NCBI RefSeq assembly: GCF_004121075.1
Contig: NZ_RHLN01000005.1
Span: 44,241-108,240, forward strand
Source: Lutibacter sp. HS1-25
Lineage (GTDB): Bacteria > Bacteroidota > Bacteroidia > Flavobacteriales > Flavobacteriaceae
DNA: 64,000 bases
Reading direction: 5' to 3'
Numbering within the stretch: the stretch's first letter is position 1; every line of letters starts with the position of its first letter. This document shows, piece after piece, positions 44,948-54,709 of the stretch. A program made the position numbers and the translations under genes. The notes beneath the pieces are model-generated. The model had not been told where the DNA came from, ran no database searches, and worked only from the letters and a program-made list of their open reading frames with translations.

Positions 44948-44977
44948 TGTTTAATTTACATAATATTTAATTAAACA
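44948..44977. promoter_or_regulatory. CarH/LitR-type operator candidate P2
   Basis: TGTTTAAT (44948-44955), 14 bp, ATTAAACA (44970-44977), extended to a 12-bp perfect arm (44945-44956 with 44969-44980). It ends 8 nt before the ATG of the TetR gene of the divergent operon. Confidence 0.65.
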
Positions 44978-44985
44978 AAATTATC

Positions 44986-45642
44986 ATGGCTAAAAATAAA
45001 AAAATAACAGAAGTTGAAATAATAGCAAGTTATATGAACTATGTGTTGGAAAACGAAGCTTCACCTAAATCTGTTTACGCATTTGCAAAAGCTTCCAATT
45101 TTGAAGAATCAATCTTTTACAATTATTTTGGTTCGTTTGAATCTCTTGAAAAAGCAATATTTAAAGCTTTTTTTAACAATGCACTACAAGCATTAGAAAA
45201 CAGTGAAGAATACCCAACATTTGATGCTCGTAATAAATTACTAAGCTTTTATTTTACTTTTTTCGAAAATCTTTCAGCTAACAGAAGTTATGTTTTAATG
45301 GCGTTAAACAACAATAAAAACCATTTAAGCAAACTTAAAACGCTTTCTGAATTAAAAAAGAGTTTTACACATTATATAGATGGACTTGAAATTGAAACCA
45401 TTGATTTTAAGCAAAAAAACATTACACAGTTTCAACAAAAAAGCATTCAGGAAAGTGCTTGGGTACAACTTTTAATCACAATGCAGTTTTGGTTAAACGA
45501 CAGTTCCATCGCTTTTGAAAAAACAGATATTTTTATCGAAAAGTCGGTTAATACCAGTTTTGATATTATAGCAACAACACCTTTAAAAAGTATGATTGAC
45601 CTTGGTAAATTTTTGTACAAGGAAAAAATGAACTTTAATTAA
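44986..45642 (+). CDS. TetR/AcrR-family protein of the light island
   Basis: The 218-residue protein has a TetR-type helix-turn-helix at about residues 25-65 (SPKSVYAFAKASNFEESIFYNYFGSFESLEKAI) and a long helical second domain. It opens the operon TetR-UbiB kinase-flavin reductase-SDR and starts 8 nt after operator P2. The HTH is less typical than usual, and it may not bind DNA in the classic way. The target is unknown. Confidence 0.8.
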   Translation: MAKNKKITEVEIIASYMNYVLENEASPKSVYAFAKASNFEESIFYNYFGSFESLEKAIFKAFFNNALQALENSEEYPTFDARNKLLSFYFTFFENLSANRSYVLMALNNNKNHLSKLKTLSELKKSFTHYIDGLEIETIDFKQKNITQFQQKSIQESAWVQLLITMQFWLNDSSIAFEKTDIFIEKSVNTSFDIIATTPLKSMIDLGKFLYKEKMNFN

Positions 45643-45650
45643 AAACAATT

Positions 45651-46964
45651 ATGAAAACTATAGATACAATTCCGGTTTCAAAAATACAACGAGCTTCTAA
45701 ACTTGTACAAACAGGTGCAAAAGTTGGTGTAAACTATTTGAAATATTATGGAGACAAAATGATAAATCCGGAAATTGAAGCCAAAGAACGCTTAAATAAA
45801 AACAATGCTGAAGATATTTATGATGGTTTAAAAAAAATGAAAGGAAGTGCTTTAAAAGTTGCTCAAATGTTGAGTATGGAAAAGAGCATTTTACCGCAAG
45901 CTTATGTCGAAAAATTTTCACTGTCACAGTTTTCTGTGCCACCACTCTCTGCTCCTTTGGTTGTAAAAACTTTTAAAAATTACTTTGGAAAATCGCCAAA
46001 TGAACTGTTCGACACTTTTAATTCAAATTCTGTAAATGCGGCAAGTATTGGTCAGGTACACAAAGCAACCAAAAACGGAAAAAATCTGGCCGTTAAAATT
46101 CAATATCCGGGCATTGCAAATAGTATTTCGAGCGATTTGGCTTTGGTAAAACCCATAGCAATAAGCATGTTCAATATTAAAGGTAAAGATTCAGATAAAT
46201 ACTTTAAAGAAGTTGAAGATAAGCTTATTGAAGAAACAAATTACTTTTTAGAAATGAAACAAAGTAAAGAGATTTCTGCTGCTTGTGCACACATTCCTAA
46301 CTTGCTGTTTCCTAAATATTATGAAGCATTTTCTTCAGAAAAAATCCTTACAATGGATTGGATGCAAGGCGAACATTTGTCTGAATTTACAGCACACAAT
46401 AAAGATCAGGAAAAATCAAATAAATTAGGACAAGCTTTGTGGGATTTTTATATGTATCAAATTCATCAGTTAAAAAAAGTACACGCAGATCCGCATCCTG
46501 GTAATTTTTTAATTTCTGAAAACAGCGAATTAATTGCCATTGATTTTGGCTGTATGAAAACCATTCCTGATGAATTTTACATTACTTATTTTGAATTGGC
46601 AAAAAAAGAAAACATCAACAACACCCAATTGTTTAAAGATACTTTGTTTGAGTTGGAAATATTAAGAACCGATGATTCTGAAGAAGAATTGGTATTTTTT
46701 ACAGCAATGTTTTATGATATGCTAAGTTTGTTTACGCAACCATTTCATCAAGAAACTTTTGATTTTTCAAATCCTGTATTTTTTAAACAAATAGCAGACT
46801 TGGGTGAACGTTATTCTAAAAGTACTGAACTTAAAAATATGAACGGCAACAGAGGATCTAAGCATTTTATTTACATCAACAGAACTTTTTTTGGACTGTA
46901 TAATTTAATGTTTGATTTAAAAGCAAAGGATATTAAGATTGATAATTTTAAAAATTTACAATGA
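45651..46964 (+). CDS. ABC1/UbiB-family atypical kinase
   Basis: The 437-residue protein has the family marks: the N-terminal KxGQ region as KGSALKVAQML (about 65-75, changed from GQ to AQ), the Ala-rich loop NAASIGQVHKA (about 129-139), HADPHPGNF and IDFG (about 280 and 300). ABC1/UbiB proteins are ATPases or kinases that help lipid-type biosynthesis such as quinones. Here it lies 8 bp after a TetR gene and overlaps the flavin reductase gene by 4 nt, within the carotenoid/photolyase island. Confidence 0.9.
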   Translation: MKTIDTIPVSKIQRASKLVQTGAKVGVNYLKYYGDKMINPEIEAKERLNKNNAEDIYDGLKKMKGSALKVAQMLSMEKSILPQAYVEKFSLSQFSVPPLSAPLVVKTFKNYFGKSPNELFDTFNSNSVNAASIGQVHKATKNGKNLAVKIQYPGIANSISSDLALVKPIAISMFNIKGKDSDKYFKEVEDKLIEETNYFLEMKQSKEISAACAHIPNLLFPKYYEAFSSEKILTMDWMQGEHLSEFTAHNKDQEKSNKLGQALWDFYMYQIHQLKKVHADPHPGNFLISENSELIAIDFGCMKTIPDEFYITYFELAKKENINNTQLFKDTLFELEILRTDDSEEELVFFTAMFYDMLSLFTQPFHQETFDFSNPVFFKQIADLGERYSKSTELKNMNGNRGSKHFIYINRTFFGLYNLMFDLKAKDIKIDNFKNLQ

Positions 46965-47578
46965 TTTATTTCGACACTGATAAAATTAACGATTTAAATC
47001 ACCTGTATAAAATTAACCTTATTAACAGTTGTGCAGGTTATAAATCGGCTAATTTAATTGCAACAAAAGCCGCTGATAATCAAGCAAATGTAGCTATCTT
47101 TAGTTCAGTTACGCACATAGGTTCTGCTCCACCACTATTAGGCTTTTTTTTAAGACCAACCACGGTTTTAAGAAATACCTATGAAAACATTTTGGAGACT
47201 GGCTATTTTACAATCAATCACATTCATCAAAAAATATTAAAAGATGCGCATCACACTTCTGCAAAATATGATAAAAATATTTCAGAATTTGATGTAACCG
47301 ATTTAGAAACAGACTATAAAGATAATTTTTACGCACCTTTTGTTAAAAATTGTCCCGTACAATTAGCTATGAAATATGTTGAAGAATATGATATCAAGGT
47401 CAACAATACCAAACTTGTTATTGGAGAAATACAAGGACTTTATATCAAAGAAAATGCATTGGAAAAAGATGGTTTTATCAATTTATCCAATGCTGCAATA
47501 GCAACAATTAACGGTTTAGATGGCTATGCCATACCAAACTTAAAACAACGCTTTGAATATCAAAGACCTAAAATTTAA
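46961..47578 (+). CDS. Flavin reductase-family FMN-binding protein
   Basis: The 205-residue protein has the split-barrel FMN fold (NSCAGYKSANLIATKAADNQAN, then HIGSAPPLLGFFLRPTTVLRNT). Members reduce flavin or bind FMN. It overlaps the UbiB-like kinase gene by 4 nt and is followed 5 bp later by an SDR gene, so it is the third gene of a four-gene operon. Confidence 0.87.
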   Translation: MIYFDTDKINDLNHLYKINLINSCAGYKSANLIATKAADNQANVAIFSSVTHIGSAPPLLGFFLRPTTVLRNTYENILETGYFTINHIHQKILKDAHHTSAKYDKNISEFDVTDLETDYKDNFYAPFVKNCPVQLAMKYVEEYDIKVNNTKLVIGEIQGLYIKENALEKDGFINLSNAAIATINGLDGYAIPNLKQRFEYQRPKI

Positions 47579-47583
47579 ACCCT

Positions 47584-48999
47584 ATGAAAATTCTTGTTAC
47601 AGGTGCAACCGGTTATATTGGCAAACGTTTAATTCCGTTACTTTTAAATGAAGGTCATACTGTTATTTGCTCTGTTAGAGATGCTTCAAGAGCGTATCCG
47701 TTTAAAAATGAAGATGAGCATCTTATAATTGCAGAATCCGATTTTTTAAAGCCCGAAACTTTACAAAATATTCCTAAAGATTTTGATGTTGCTTATTACT
47801 TAATTCATTCTATGTCAAATTCTTCAACAGAATTTCATGCGTTAGAAGAAAAATGTGCACAAAACTTTAAAGATTTTGCAGAAACAACAACAGTTAAACA
47901 AGTTATTTATTTAAGCGGAATTACCAACGATACCAAACTTTCTAAACACCTGCTATCAAGAAAAAACGTAGAAAACATACTAGATTCAAAAAAATATGCC
48001 TTAACAACTTTTAAAGCGGGTATTATTGTTGGATCAGGAAGTTCTTCATTTGAAATTATCAGAGATTTGGTTGAAAAACTGCCTGTTATGGTTGCTCCTA
48101 AATGGTTGATGACAAAAACCCAACCCATTGCTATTAGAGATGTACTCTCCTTTTTGCTAAAGGCTAACGGTAACGAAAAGTTATACCACAAATCTTTTGA
48201 TATTTTTGGTCCAGAAGTACTGACTTACAAAGAAATGTTGCTGCAATTTGCTGAGATAAGAGGTTTAAAAAGGTATATTTTAACAGTGCCTATAATGACA
48301 CCCAAATTGTCTTCTTATTGGTTGTATTTTATCACATCAACTTCTTACAAACTAGCGTCTTCATTGGTAAATAGTATGGGTATAGAAATTATAGGAAAAC
48401 CCAGTAATATCAATCAATTGCTAAATGTACACCCAATTTCTTATAAAAAAGCTGTTAAAAATGCCTTTATAAAAATTGAACAAAACAGTATTGTTTCCAG
48501 TTGGAAAGATTCGTTTGTTAGCGGACTTCTTCAACACAAAGCGCACGAATATATCAATGTGCCAAAATATGGTTGCTATAACGATATCAAACATCGTAAA
48601 GTTGAAAATTCACAAAAAACAATTGATAAAATATGGGCTATTGGTGGCGAAAATGGCTGGTATTATGCCAATACACTTTGGAAATTTAGGGGTTTTATGG
48701 ATAAGGTTTTTGGTGGAATTGGACTTAGACGCGGCAGAACAAACCAAACCGAACTTCAAGTTGGTGACTCACTCGATTTTTGGCGTGTAATTTATGCGGA
48801 TAAAAACAAAAAAAGATTGTTGTTATACGCTGAAATGAAATTACCTGGCGAAGCTTGGTTAGAATTTAAAATTGAAGACAATATATTGTACCAAACAGCT
48901 ACTTTTAGACCAAAAGGAATTGCTGGCAGATTGTATTGGTATGCTGTTTTACCTTTTCATTGGTTTATTTTTAATGGTATGATTTCTAAATTGGTATAA
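47584..48999 (+). CDS. SDR-type NAD(P)-binding protein with DUF2867-like C domain
   Basis: The 471-residue protein joins an atypical (NmrA-like) Rossmann domain, with the motif TGATGYIG at 6-13, to a C-terminal domain at about 330-471 (YYANTLWKFRGFMDKVFGG, RPKGIAGRLYWYAVLPFH). The whole resembles the DUF2867 family. Its function is not established. Genes of this type are often beside photolyase and carotenoid genes. It ends 2 bp from the convergent photolyase gene. Confidence 0.85.
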   Translation: MKILVTGATGYIGKRLIPLLLNEGHTVICSVRDASRAYPFKNEDEHLIIAESDFLKPETLQNIPKDFDVAYYLIHSMSNSSTEFHALEEKCAQNFKDFAETTTVKQVIYLSGITNDTKLSKHLLSRKNVENILDSKKYALTTFKAGIIVGSGSSSFEIIRDLVEKLPVMVAPKWLMTKTQPIAIRDVLSFLLKANGNEKLYHKSFDIFGPEVLTYKEMLLQFAEIRGLKRYILTVPIMTPKLSSYWLYFITSTSYKLASSLVNSMGIEIIGKPSNINQLLNVHPISYKKAVKNAFIKIEQNSIVSSWKDSFVSGLLQHKAHEYINVPKYGCYNDIKHRKVENSQKTIDKIWAIGGENGWYYANTLWKFRGFMDKVFGGIGLRRGRTNQTELQVGDSLDFWRVIYADKNKKRLLLYAEMKLPGEAWLEFKIEDNILYQTATFRPKGIAGRLYWYAVLPFHWFIFNGMISKLV

Positions 49000-49001
49000 T
49001 A

Positions 49002-50285
49002 TTATTGTTGCATCAAAGCTTCTTTTACAACAGCCAAATAACGATCTCTAGCAAATTTATGCGCTACCATCTCAGGAATGTTTTTGTAATTTGGATGCCA
49101 TTTTTTGATGTATTCAAAATGAGGATCAAATTTTATTTGCTGTGCTTCCGGATTAAAAACCCTAAAATAAGGCGCTGAATCACAACCTGTTCCTGCAACC
49201 CATTGCCAGTTTCCATTGTTTGCAGACAGCTCATAATCCAATAGTTTTTCAGCAAAATAAGCTTCACCCCAACGCCAGTCTATAAGCAAATGTTTGTTTA
49301 AAAAACTGGCAACAATCATTCTAACACGATTGTGCATATACCCAGTTTTATTGAGCTGTCGCATACCAGCATCAACAATTGGATAACCGGTTTTACCTTC
49401 GCACCACAATTTAAATTCAGTTTCATTGTTTCGCCATTTGATAAAATCATATTTCGGCTTAAAATTGGCATTTACAACTTTTGGAAAATGCCATAAAATC
49501 TGCATAAAAAACTCACGCCAAATCAATTCACTGGTAAAAGTTGCATTGGTTTTAACAGCATGTGCAACTAACTTTCTGATACTTACCAAACCAAAACGCA
49601 AGTGAACCGACAAGTTAGATGTTGCTTTTGATGGCTTATCTCTGTTTAAATCGTACTTGTCTATGCACGTTGTATTGATTGGTAGAACCTGAATTTCATT
49701 GGCATTAAATCCGATTTCTTTTAATGAAGGAAATTCAACTATTTCTTTTAAAAAATTTTCAGTTAACTTTTCTGAAGGAAATTGCTGAATGTTTGAATTG
49801 TGGTAATTTAACAACCACTTGTTTTTATAAGGTGTAAAAACGGTGTACGGACTCCCATCTTGTTTTGTGATTTCATTTTTTTCAAAAATAACCTGGTCTT
49901 TGTATGTAAATACCTGTACTCCTTTTTCTTTGCAAAGATTTGTAATTTCAGTGTCTCTTTTAGTTGCATAAGGCTCATAATCATTGTTGAAGAAAACATT
50001 TTTTACATCAAAATCTTCTAATAATTGCTGCCAAACAGTTGCAGTATTCCCTTTTTTGATAAGCAAAGAAGCGCCTGATTTTTGTAATTCAACATTAATT
50101 TTTTCCAATGTTTGATGAATAAACTGAACTCTAGGATCATCATTTTTCAATTCATCTAAAATGGCAGCATCAAAAATAAAAACAGGAAGTACAGGAAAAT
50201 CTGAATTTAAAGCATGAAACAAAGCACAATTGTCTTTCAACCTTAAATCTCTTCTAAACCAAAAAATACTCACTTCTTTTTTCAT
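49002..50285 (-). CDS. phrB: Cryptochrome/deoxyribodipyrimidine photolyase
   Basis: The 427-residue protein has the photolyase N-terminal domain (SIFWFRRDLRLKDNCAL) for an antenna chromophore. Its FAD-binding domain shows TSELIWREFFMQIL, WCEGKTGYPIVDAGMRQL, and NGNWQWVAGTGCDSAPYFRVFNP. It repairs cyclobutane dimers in light, although cryptochrome function cannot be excluded. It is a single gene on the minus strand within the light island and has no full copy of the TGTTTAAT-N14-ATTAAACA operator, only a half-site-like TGTTTGAT at 50293-50300. Confidence 0.92.
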   Translation of the reverse strand: MKKEVSIFWFRRDLRLKDNCALFHALNSDFPVLPVFIFDAAILDELKNDDPRVQFIHQTLEKINVELQKSGASLLIKKGNTATVWQQLLEDFDVKNVFFNNDYEPYATKRDTEITNLCKEKGVQVFTYKDQVIFEKNEITKQDGSPYTVFTPYKNKWLLNYHNSNIQQFPSEKLTENFLKEIVEFPSLKEIGFNANEIQVLPINTTCIDKYDLNRDKPSKATSNLSVHLRFGLVSIRKLVAHAVKTNATFTSELIWREFFMQILWHFPKVVNANFKPKYDFIKWRNNETEFKLWCEGKTGYPIVDAGMRQLNKTGYMHNRVRMIVASFLNKHLLIDWRWGEAYFAEKLLDYELSANNGNWQWVAGTGCDSAPYFRVFNPEAQQIKFDPHFEYIKKWHPNYKNIPEMVAHKFARDRYLAVVKEALMQQ

Positions 50286-50429
50286 AATAAATTGTTTGAT
50301 TCCTGTTTTACTCTTTAATTTTATTCAAAATTTTATTCTTCAATCAAAACAACTCAAAATTACAGTATGAATAAACACTAAAAATAGTTGTTAATTACTT
50401 ACTAAATAGCACTTTATATCTTGCACCAT

Positions 50430-50733
50430 ACATCTAATTTCTTAAATCTAACTTCGTAAATCGTAAATCGTAAATCTAACATCGTAAATCTTAAATCAAA
50501 TATCTTAAATCTAATATCGTATATCAAATATCTAACATCGTAAATCTTAAATCGTATATCAAATATCTAACATCGTAAATCTTAAATCTAAGATCATATA
50601 TCTAACTTCGTAAATCTTAAATCAAATATCTTAAATCTAATATCGTATATCAAATATCTAACATCGTAAATCTTAAATCTAAGATCATATATCTAACTTC
50701 GTAAATCTTAAATCTAAAATCTAATATCACATA
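50430..50733. repeat. AT-rich tandem repeat, units such as TAAATCTTAAATCTAACATCG
   Basis: A 300-bp tract is made from short words such as ATCTAACATCG, TAAATCTTAAATC and ATATCAAATATC, repeated in variable order with longer duplicated blocks. It fills the gap between photolyase and the carotenoid operon end. There is no gene in this stretch (50286-50736) and no repeat-spacer pattern of a CRISPR array. Confidence 0.75.
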
Positions 50734-50736
50734 TCC

Positions 50737-51429
50737 TTACCTCTTAATAAACTTCCCTTTAAATTTTTCAATTAAAATCAACGCCATATACAGCATACTA
50801 AAAGCATAAAAAGCATCTTCAACAGGCACAGTCCCAACCCTAATCCCCATATTTTCAGCATTGTTATACCAAACAACTTCTTGATGGATAAAACTACCTG
50901 TAAGCAAACCGTTTACTATAAAAAATGGTATCAGCACCAATAAAAAAGTAATATAAAATGTATTTAAAATTTTACTTTTAGAAAACAGGGCATACAACAT
51001 GAGCAAGGAAAATAAGCTAAAATCTACTGTTGTATAAGCTTTTGGAAAATTTACAAGCAATACAATTACAGCCAATACAAGTAGTACAACGGTGATTGCT
51101 TTGGTAAATTTGTTTGATAATTTTGTATTTGGAAAAAAAAATTGAAAAGCATAATGTGTAAAAATACTTGCATACGGAATACAAATAAAAAAGAGGATTT
51201 CTTCTAAAGGCAAACCAAAAATAGCAATCCCTAAATGGTATTTCGGATTAAAACCCCAAATGCCATACTTGGTAAAAATAACATCCCAGATTAAAAAAGG
51301 AATTGCAACTAAAAAAATGGCTAAAAAAACCGATTTCCACCATTTGATAAATCGCATTCTTTTTTCGAAACTATACAAAAAAGGCACTGAAAAACTTGCA
51401 ATATTTAGCGCCAAATACAAATAGGTCAT
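50737..51429 (-). CDS. Lycopene beta-cyclase, membrane CrtY_cd type
   Basis: The start is set at the ATG at 51429, which overlaps the crtZ stop in ATGA; the frame is open upstream but only through a GTG. The 230-residue protein has six to seven membrane helices and the heterodimeric-type lycopene cyclase motifs (PFLIWDVIFTKYGIWGFNPKYHLG and LPLEEILFFICIPY), present twice. It closes lycopene ends to beta-carotene. It is the last gene of the carotenoid operon. Confidence 0.88.
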   Translation of the reverse strand: MTYLYLALNIASFSVPFLYSFEKRMRFIKWWKSVFLAIFLVAIPFLIWDVIFTKYGIWGFNPKYHLGIAIFGLPLEEILFFICIPYASIFTHYAFQFFFPNTKLSNKFTKAITVVLLVLAVIVLLVNFPKAYTTVDFSLFSLLMLYALFSKSKILNTFYITFLLVLIPFFIVNGLLTGSFIHQEVVWYNNAENMGIRVGTVPVEDAFYAFSMLYMALILIEKFKGKFIKR

Positions 51430-51866
51430 ACTTTGTAGTATTTGAATGGTACAAACAACATACCAAAACACTCACCGTGCTCTTTTCCTAAATGTTTATG
51501 ATGCACTTTATGCGCCTTTCTTAAGCCTACCAAATATTTGTTTGATGTTTTATTAAACCACTTAAAACGCTTGTGAATTAAAACATCATGCACTAAAAAA
51601 TAAGCCATTCCGTACAACATAATTCCCAAACCAATAAAAAACAAATAATTCAAACCACCCTGCACACCAAAGTAAAACAAGGCAATGCTAGGAATTGCAA
51701 AAATGATAAAAAACACATCGTTGCGTTCAAACCAGTTTTGGTATTTTGGCTGATGGTGATCTTCGTGAAAATACCACATAAACCCGTGCATTACATATTT
51801 ATGTGTCAGCCAGGTTACGCATTCCATTATTAAAAATGTACCTAAAGTAATAAATACAAACATCAT
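51426..51866 (-). CDS. crtZ: Beta-carotene hydroxylase
   Basis: The 146-residue membrane protein has the histidine clusters of the fatty-acid hydroxylase family: HKYVMH, FHEDHH, HDVLIH and HKVHHKH. It hydroxylates the beta rings of beta-carotene to zeaxanthin. Its start overlaps the upstream hypothetical gene by 4 nt and its end overlaps crtY, so all are translationally coupled. Confidence 0.93.
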   Translation of the reverse strand: MMFVFITLGTFLIMECVTWLTHKYVMHGFMWYFHEDHHQPKYQNWFERNDVFFIIFAIPSIALFYFGVQGGLNYLFFIGLGIMLYGMAYFLVHDVLIHKRFKWFNKTSNKYLVGLRKAHKVHHKHLGKEHGECFGMLFVPFKYYKV

Positions 51867-52363
51867 AAATTTTGTTTTAATTTGTTTAATTCGCTCTTTT
51901 CTGTTTCAGTTAAATTATCAACCAGCAACATATTGCTAACTATTTTTATTTTTAAAGAAGTTGCCAAATCATACTTTTTAAATCCAGCTATAATTGCTTT
52001 AAAATCTTCATCAATATTTTGATGATAGCCTAAAAAATCTGGAATTTGCTTTTGCATTAAATAACGAATATAGCGCATTTCTAAATTTTTAGGATTGTTT
52101 GCTATCACTTCATCTAATTGGTTTTTACCAAGTTTAAAGTACTTCAATTTGGTAAAAGGAAAACCAACAAAACGCGATTTCATAAAATTCATTGCAGCAA
52201 TATAGCCTTTTGCTTCAGCAGTATTACTGTTACTTAAACCCGCAATAAAATCATCAGCTTGCGCTTCCGAAGTGATGTTTGGAAATTCTTTTCTAACAGC
52301 ATCCAATGTTGGGTTTGATGTTAAAAATGCAATGGTTAAAAAAAATAAAGCAACAATTTTCAT
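51863..52363 (-). CDS. Hypothetical secreted protein in the carotenoid operon
   Basis: The 166-residue protein has a signal peptide at about 1-17 (MKIVALFFLTIAFLTSN) and a mostly helical mature domain. I know no family for it. It overlaps crtB by 1 nt and crtZ by 4 nt, so it is made with the carotenoid enzymes; a similar gene at this spot is common in flavobacteria. A role in carotenoid placement or membrane handling would be a guess. Confidence 0.7.
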   Translation of the reverse strand: MKIVALFFLTIAFLTSNPTLDAVRKEFPNITSEAQADDFIAGLSNSNTAEAKGYIAAMNFMKSRFVGFPFTKLKYFKLGKNQLDEVIANNPKNLEMRYIRYLMQKQIPDFLGYHQNIDEDFKAIIAGFKKYDLATSLKIKIVSNMLLVDNLTETEKSELNKLKQNL

Positions 52364-53202
52364 TATAATAAATTTAATTTATAAACCACAAAAGACCTAG
52401 CTAACAAGCTTAATTTAACTGGATTAGAAACTCTTATACGTGTATTCAAAATTTCTTTTGAAGGTGTTTTACTCAGCTTTTTTAACAATCTTTTGTAATA
52501 AACATAAGCAGTGTAAACGCCAAATTTTGCTTCAAGAGGCAATCTTTTAATGCCTGCAAAAGCTTCTTTAAAATCAGCTTCTATTTCAGCAATGATAGCT
52601 TCTTTTTCTGTAGGACTTAATTCTTTTAAATTAATTCCCGGAAAATAAGAACGATTTAACAATTCGTAATCATCTTTTAAATCCCTTAAAAAATTCACCT
52701 TTTGAAAAGCAGAACCCAATTTCATAGCGGAGTCTTTTAAACTTTCATATTTTTCTTCATCACCATTTACAAAAACTTTCAAACACATCAATCCAACCAC
52801 ATCAGCAGATCCATAGATATAGCTATTATATTCTTCAACGGTTTCATAAGATTCTTTCTTCAAATCTGCTCGCATACTTTTTAAAAACGATTGAATCAAA
52901 TCATCTGTAATATGATTTTTTTTAACCGTAAGCTGAAAACTGTTTAAAATTGGATTTAAACTGATATTTTGCTCATAAGCTTTGTAATAACTTGCTTCAA
53001 ATTCGTTTAACAAACTTTCTTTGTCATAGTCGTGAAAAGAATCAACAATTTCATCAGCAAACCTAACAAAAGCATAAATACTATAGATATCTTCTCTTAT
53101 TTTTGGAGATAACATATTTACAGCCAACGAAAAAGAAGTGCTGTATTTTTTTGTCACATTTTTGCTACACGCAAACGAAACTTCATCAAATAGTTGTTTC
53201 AT
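52363..53202 (-). CDS. crtB: Phytoene synthase
   Basis: The 279-residue protein has the two aspartate-rich motifs of squalene/phytoene synthases: YAFVRFADEIVDSFHD (about 43-58) and NFLRDLKDDYELLNRSYFP (about 165-183). It joins two geranylgeranyl diphosphates to phytoene. It follows crtI by 33 bp. Confidence 0.95.
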   Translation of the reverse strand: MKQLFDEVSFACSKNVTKKYSTSFSLAVNMLSPKIREDIYSIYAFVRFADEIVDSFHDYDKESLLNEFEASYYKAYEQNISLNPILNSFQLTVKKNHITDDLIQSFLKSMRADLKKESYETVEEYNSYIYGSADVVGLMCLKVFVNGDEEKYESLKDSAMKLGSAFQKVNFLRDLKDDYELLNRSYFPGINLKELSPTEKEAIIAEIEADFKEAFAGIKRLPLEAKFGVYTAYVYYKRLLKKLSKTPSKEILNTRIRVSNPVKLSLLARSFVVYKLNLL

Positions 53203-53235
53203 AGTTTTATTTTTTTTGTTAGTAGTTTAGTAGTA

Positions 53236-54699
53236 TTATTTGTTGTATTTTAATATCAAATCCGATACAATTTTCCCTGAAATTATAGACGGAGGCACAC
53301 CTGGTCCTGGTACTGTTAACTGACCAGTAAAAAATAAATTTTTAACTTTTTTACTTCTAATTTTAGGTCTTAAAACCGCTGTTTGCATCAATGTATTTGC
53401 CAAACCATAAGCGTTTCCCTTGTACGAATTATAGTCTTTTACAAAATCGTTGATACAATATGATTGCTTAAAAACAACCGAATCCATCAATTTTTGATTG
53501 GTAAGATTTTCCAATCTTTCCATAATTTTAATAAAATATGCTTCACGAATTTCAGCAGTATCTCCTATCCCTGGAGCAATTGGTATTAAAAAAGTTGCTG
53601 CTTCCTGGTTAACAGGAGCAAAACTTTGGTCTGTTATACTAGGAAAACTAGCATAAAACAACGGGTCTTTTGGCCATTTAGGCGTATCGTATATTTCAAC
53701 AGCATGTTTATCAAAATCGCTATCGAAAAATAACGTGTGATGTGAAACATTTTTTATTTTTTTATTGAACCCAATATAAAATAATAAAGCGGACGGTGCA
53801 AAAGTTTTTTTACTCCAGTAATTTTCAGAGTACATTCTGTATTTTTCGTCTAATAATGTTTCTGAATGGTGATAATCGGCTCCACTTACCACAATATCAG
53901 CCAATAAAAATTCATCCCCAACTTCAACACCTTGAACTTTCCCATTTTCGACAATTATTTTTTTAACGGTTTGGTTGGTTTTTATATCAACACCCAAAGA
54001 AACTGCCAAATCTACAAAACCCTTAACAACCTCATACATCCCTCCTTTTGGATGCCAAGTTCCCAAACCAAAATCGGCATAATTCATAAAGTTGTAAAAA
54101 CTAGGCGTATTTGAAGGTTTTGCACCTAAAAATAACACCGGAAATTCAAGTATTTGAATAAGTTTTTTACTTTTTATATTTTTCCTTATTTCAGAACTGA
54201 TACTTTGAAAAAACTGATTTGCTTTTTGAATGGTTTCAAAAGTAATCAACTCAGTTATAGACTCTCCAGGCTTGTAAACCAAATCATTAATCGCAACTTC
54301 ATAATTGTATTGAGCCGCTTTTAAAAACTTTTTTAAGTAAACCGAACTTCCTTTTTCTTCTTTTTCAAAAACAGCATAAATGTCATCAATATCATCAGAA
54401 ATTGTTATAGATGATAGCTTGTCAAAATAAACCTGATAAGCAGGAGCTAGTTTTTCCAATGCGTAATAATCTGATGGTTTTTTATTGAAATCGTTGAAGA
54501 ATTTTTCAAAAACATCGGGCATCCAATACCAAGTTGGACCTATGTCAAATTTAAAGTTTTCTTTTGAAATCAACCTTGCTCTTCCACCTACCTGATGATT
54601 TTTCTCTAAAATTGTTACCTCATATCCTGCTTGTGCCAAATAGCATGAAGCCGATAATGAAGAGAACCCAGAGCCAATAATAATTACTTTTTCTTTCAT
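53236..54699 (-). CDS. crtI: Phytoene desaturase
   Basis: The 487-residue protein has the FAD Rossmann motif GSGFSSLSASCYLAQAG (about 8-24), and GGRARLI. The C-terminal signature appears as TGQLTVPGPGVPPSIISGK, which is close to the usual end motif of CrtI. It desaturates phytoene to lycopene. Its promoter carries the third operator copy (P3), so this operon should be under the regulator encoded just upstream. Confidence 0.95.
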   Translation of the reverse strand: MKEKVIIIGSGFSSLSASCYLAQAGYEVTILEKNHQVGGRARLISKENFKFDIGPTWYWMPDVFEKFFNDFNKKPSDYYALEKLAPAYQVYFDKLSSITISDDIDDIYAVFEKEEKGSSVYLKKFLKAAQYNYEVAINDLVYKPGESITELITFETIQKANQFFQSISSEIRKNIKSKKLIQILEFPVLFLGAKPSNTPSFYNFMNYADFGLGTWHPKGGMYEVVKGFVDLAVSLGVDIKTNQTVKKIIVENGKVQGVEVGDEFLLADIVVSGADYHHSETLLDEKYRMYSENYWSKKTFAPSALLFYIGFNKKIKNVSHHTLFFDSDFDKHAVEIYDTPKWPKDPLFYASFPSITDQSFAPVNQEAATFLIPIAPGIGDTAEIREAYFIKIMERLENLTNQKLMDSVVFKQSYCINDFVKDYNSYKGNAYGLANTLMQTAVLRPKIRSKKVKNLFFTGQLTVPGPGVPPSIISGKIVSDLILKYNK

Positions 54700-54709
54700 T
54701 TTTTTACAT

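Noticed and set aside
50293..50322. TGTTTGAT upstream of photolyase as a light operator
   Set aside because: One arm has a mismatch and the partner arm at the 22-bp step is missing. Photolyase may still be light-regulated, but not by a full copy of this site.
50430..50733. CRISPR array
   Set aside because: Repeats are short, variable in order and directly adjoining, with no equal-length unique spacers, and no cas genes are in the window.
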